This document shows, one piece after another, positions 5,935 to 6,605 of a stretch of DNA of 6,605 nt (its first letter is position 1; each line of letters begins with the position of its first letter). The stretch comes from Reyranella sp. Lineage in GTDB: Bacteria; Pseudomonadota; Alphaproteobacteria; Reyranellales; Reyranellaceae. The stretch is from positions 1-6,605 of the forward strand of contig JAUXRT010000223.1 of NCBI GenBank assembly GCA_030681635.1, read 5' to 3'. The notes under the pieces are model-generated. The model was not told where the DNA came from. It saw only the letters and a list, made by a program, of their open reading frames with translations, and made no database searches. The position numbers and the translations under genes were made by a program.

Positions 5935-6605
5935 ATCGCTCTCACTGGCTCGTTGTCGCGCAAGGCCTGGTCCTCGATCTGGATGGTGGTGTGGGTGAGT
6001 CCGAAGCCGGACTTCATCGCCTCGCAGGCACTGGCCAGCGTCGCGCGGACCCGCGCCATGTCGTCGACCACGAGATGGCAGCTCATGGCGTCGAGGCCGG
6101 AGGTGATGGTCCAGACGTGGAGATCGTGGACCGCCGTCACGCCCTCGATCTCGAGCAGCTTCTTCTCGAGAAGGGAAAGATCGACCTCGGGCGGCGTGCC
6201 TTCCATCAGAATATGAATCGCCTGCTTCAGCAGGATCCAGGTCCGGGGCACGATGAAGAGCCCGATGCCGGCGCCGACCACCGGATCGGCCAGCGTCCAG
6301 CCGGTGAACATCACGACCAGCGCCGCGATGATGACGCCCAGCGACCCCAGCATGTCGCTCAACGCCTCGAAATAGGCGCCCTTGACGTTCAGGCTCTCCG
6401 AAGAGCCCGCCATCAGGAGCTTCATGCTGATCAGGTTGACGACGAGGCCGGCCACCGCGACCGCCAGCATCGGCCCGCTCAGGATCTCGGGCGGATTCTG
6501 GAACCGCTGCCACGCCTCGTCGAGGATGTAGACGGTGAGCAGCAGCAGGACCGTCGCATTGGCCAGCGCCGACAGCACCTCCATGCGCACGTAGCCGTAG
6601 GTCTT
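5931..6605 (-). CDS. CzcD-like cation diffusion facilitator, N-terminus cut by window edge
   Basis: 224 residues of a cation diffusion facilitator (CDF), a proton-driven inner-membrane exporter of zinc, cobalt, cadmium or similar divalent metals. The visible part opens with KTYGYVRMEVLSALANA, the usual sequence before membrane segment 3, so the first two segments and start are missing. The key stretch of segment 5 is SLNVKGAYFEALSDMLGSLG with Glu80 and Asp84: an ExxxD where many zinc CDFs have HxxxD; CzcD-type proteins are known to carry Glu here. After segment 6 (TGWTLADPVVG to VPRTW) comes the cytoplasmic domain with EGTPPEVDL, HDLHVW (His160, His163), His177 and LTHTTIQIE (His205), the usual metal-sensing dimer domain. 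The loop before segment 5 is short and lacks a His-rich stretch. Its TGA overlaps the yffB-like ATG, so the two are cotranscribed. The metal is not determined. Confidence 0.88.
   Translation of the reverse strand, partial: KTYGYVRMEVLSALANATVLLLLTVYILDEAWQRFQNPPEILSGPMLAVAVAGLVVNLISMKLLMAGSSESLNVKGAYFEALSDMLGSLGVIIAALVVMFTGWTLADPVVGAGIGLFIVPRTWILLKQAIHILMEGTPPEVDLSLLEKKLLEIEGVTAVHDLHVWTITSGLDAMSCHLVVDDMARVRATLASACEAMKSGFGLTHTTIQIEDQALRDNEPVRAI

Noticed and set aside
5935..6513. N-terminal extension of the yffB-like frame to 6513
   Set aside because: The extension is the CDF gene read out of frame; the homology to YffB begins exactly at ATG 5934.
1..6605. Defence, toxin-antitoxin, phage or mobile-element system
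   Set aside because: All supported genes fall in housekeeping, envelope or metal-transport families; no transposase, integrase, nuclease, helicase, toxin pair or array of direct repeats was seen.

Overview
The window is GC-rich, densely coding DNA that looks like an alphaproteobacterial chromosome. The evidence is a DUF2794-type gene (a family known essentially from Alphaproteobacteria), a YfgM-like tetratricopeptide gene directly upstream of a BamB-like lipoprotein gene (in many Proteobacteria this pair is followed by der), and high GC at third codon positions. No RNA gene, CRISPR array, transposase, phage gene or attachment site was recognised.

Layout. (1) Positions 1-2025, minus strand: a YfgM-like membrane-anchored TPR protein and then BamB, the beta-propeller lipoprotein of the outer-membrane protein assembly machine; the BamB gene runs off the left edge within a few codons of its expected end. 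(2) 2192-2524, plus strand: a DUF2794 protein, divergent from the YfgM-like gene. (3) 2582-2812, minus strand: a 76-residue glycine-zipper lipoprotein, convergent with the DUF2794 gene. (4) About 2841-2984: a strikingly AT-rich gap (24% GC by hand count over 2881-2980) with three perfect inverted repeats. (5) 2980-4482, minus strand: a polytopic GT-C-like membrane protein, probably a glycosyltransferase, whose best start is a GTG well inside the maximal ORF. (6) 4616-5584, plus strand: a homocysteine S-methyltransferase family enzyme. (7) 5581-6605, minus strand: a CzcD-like cation diffusion facilitator (cut by the right edge) whose stop overlaps the start of a YffB/Spx/ArsC-family protein; the latter ends convergently, sharing a CTAG with the methyltransferase.

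How the genes relate. Several products act in the cell envelope: BamB, YfgM-like, the small lipoprotein, the GT-C-like protein and the metal exporter. Only two pairs look like true transcription units: yfgM-like-bamB (19 bp gap) and CDF-yffB (ATGA overlap). The rest are single genes in alternating orientation.

I searched for an undescribed multi-gene system and do not see a convincing one. The least explained parts are the AT-rich inverted-repeat gap at 2841-2984, the isolated GT-C-like gene beside it, and the two small proteins of unknown role (DUF2794 and the glycine-zipper lipoprotein).
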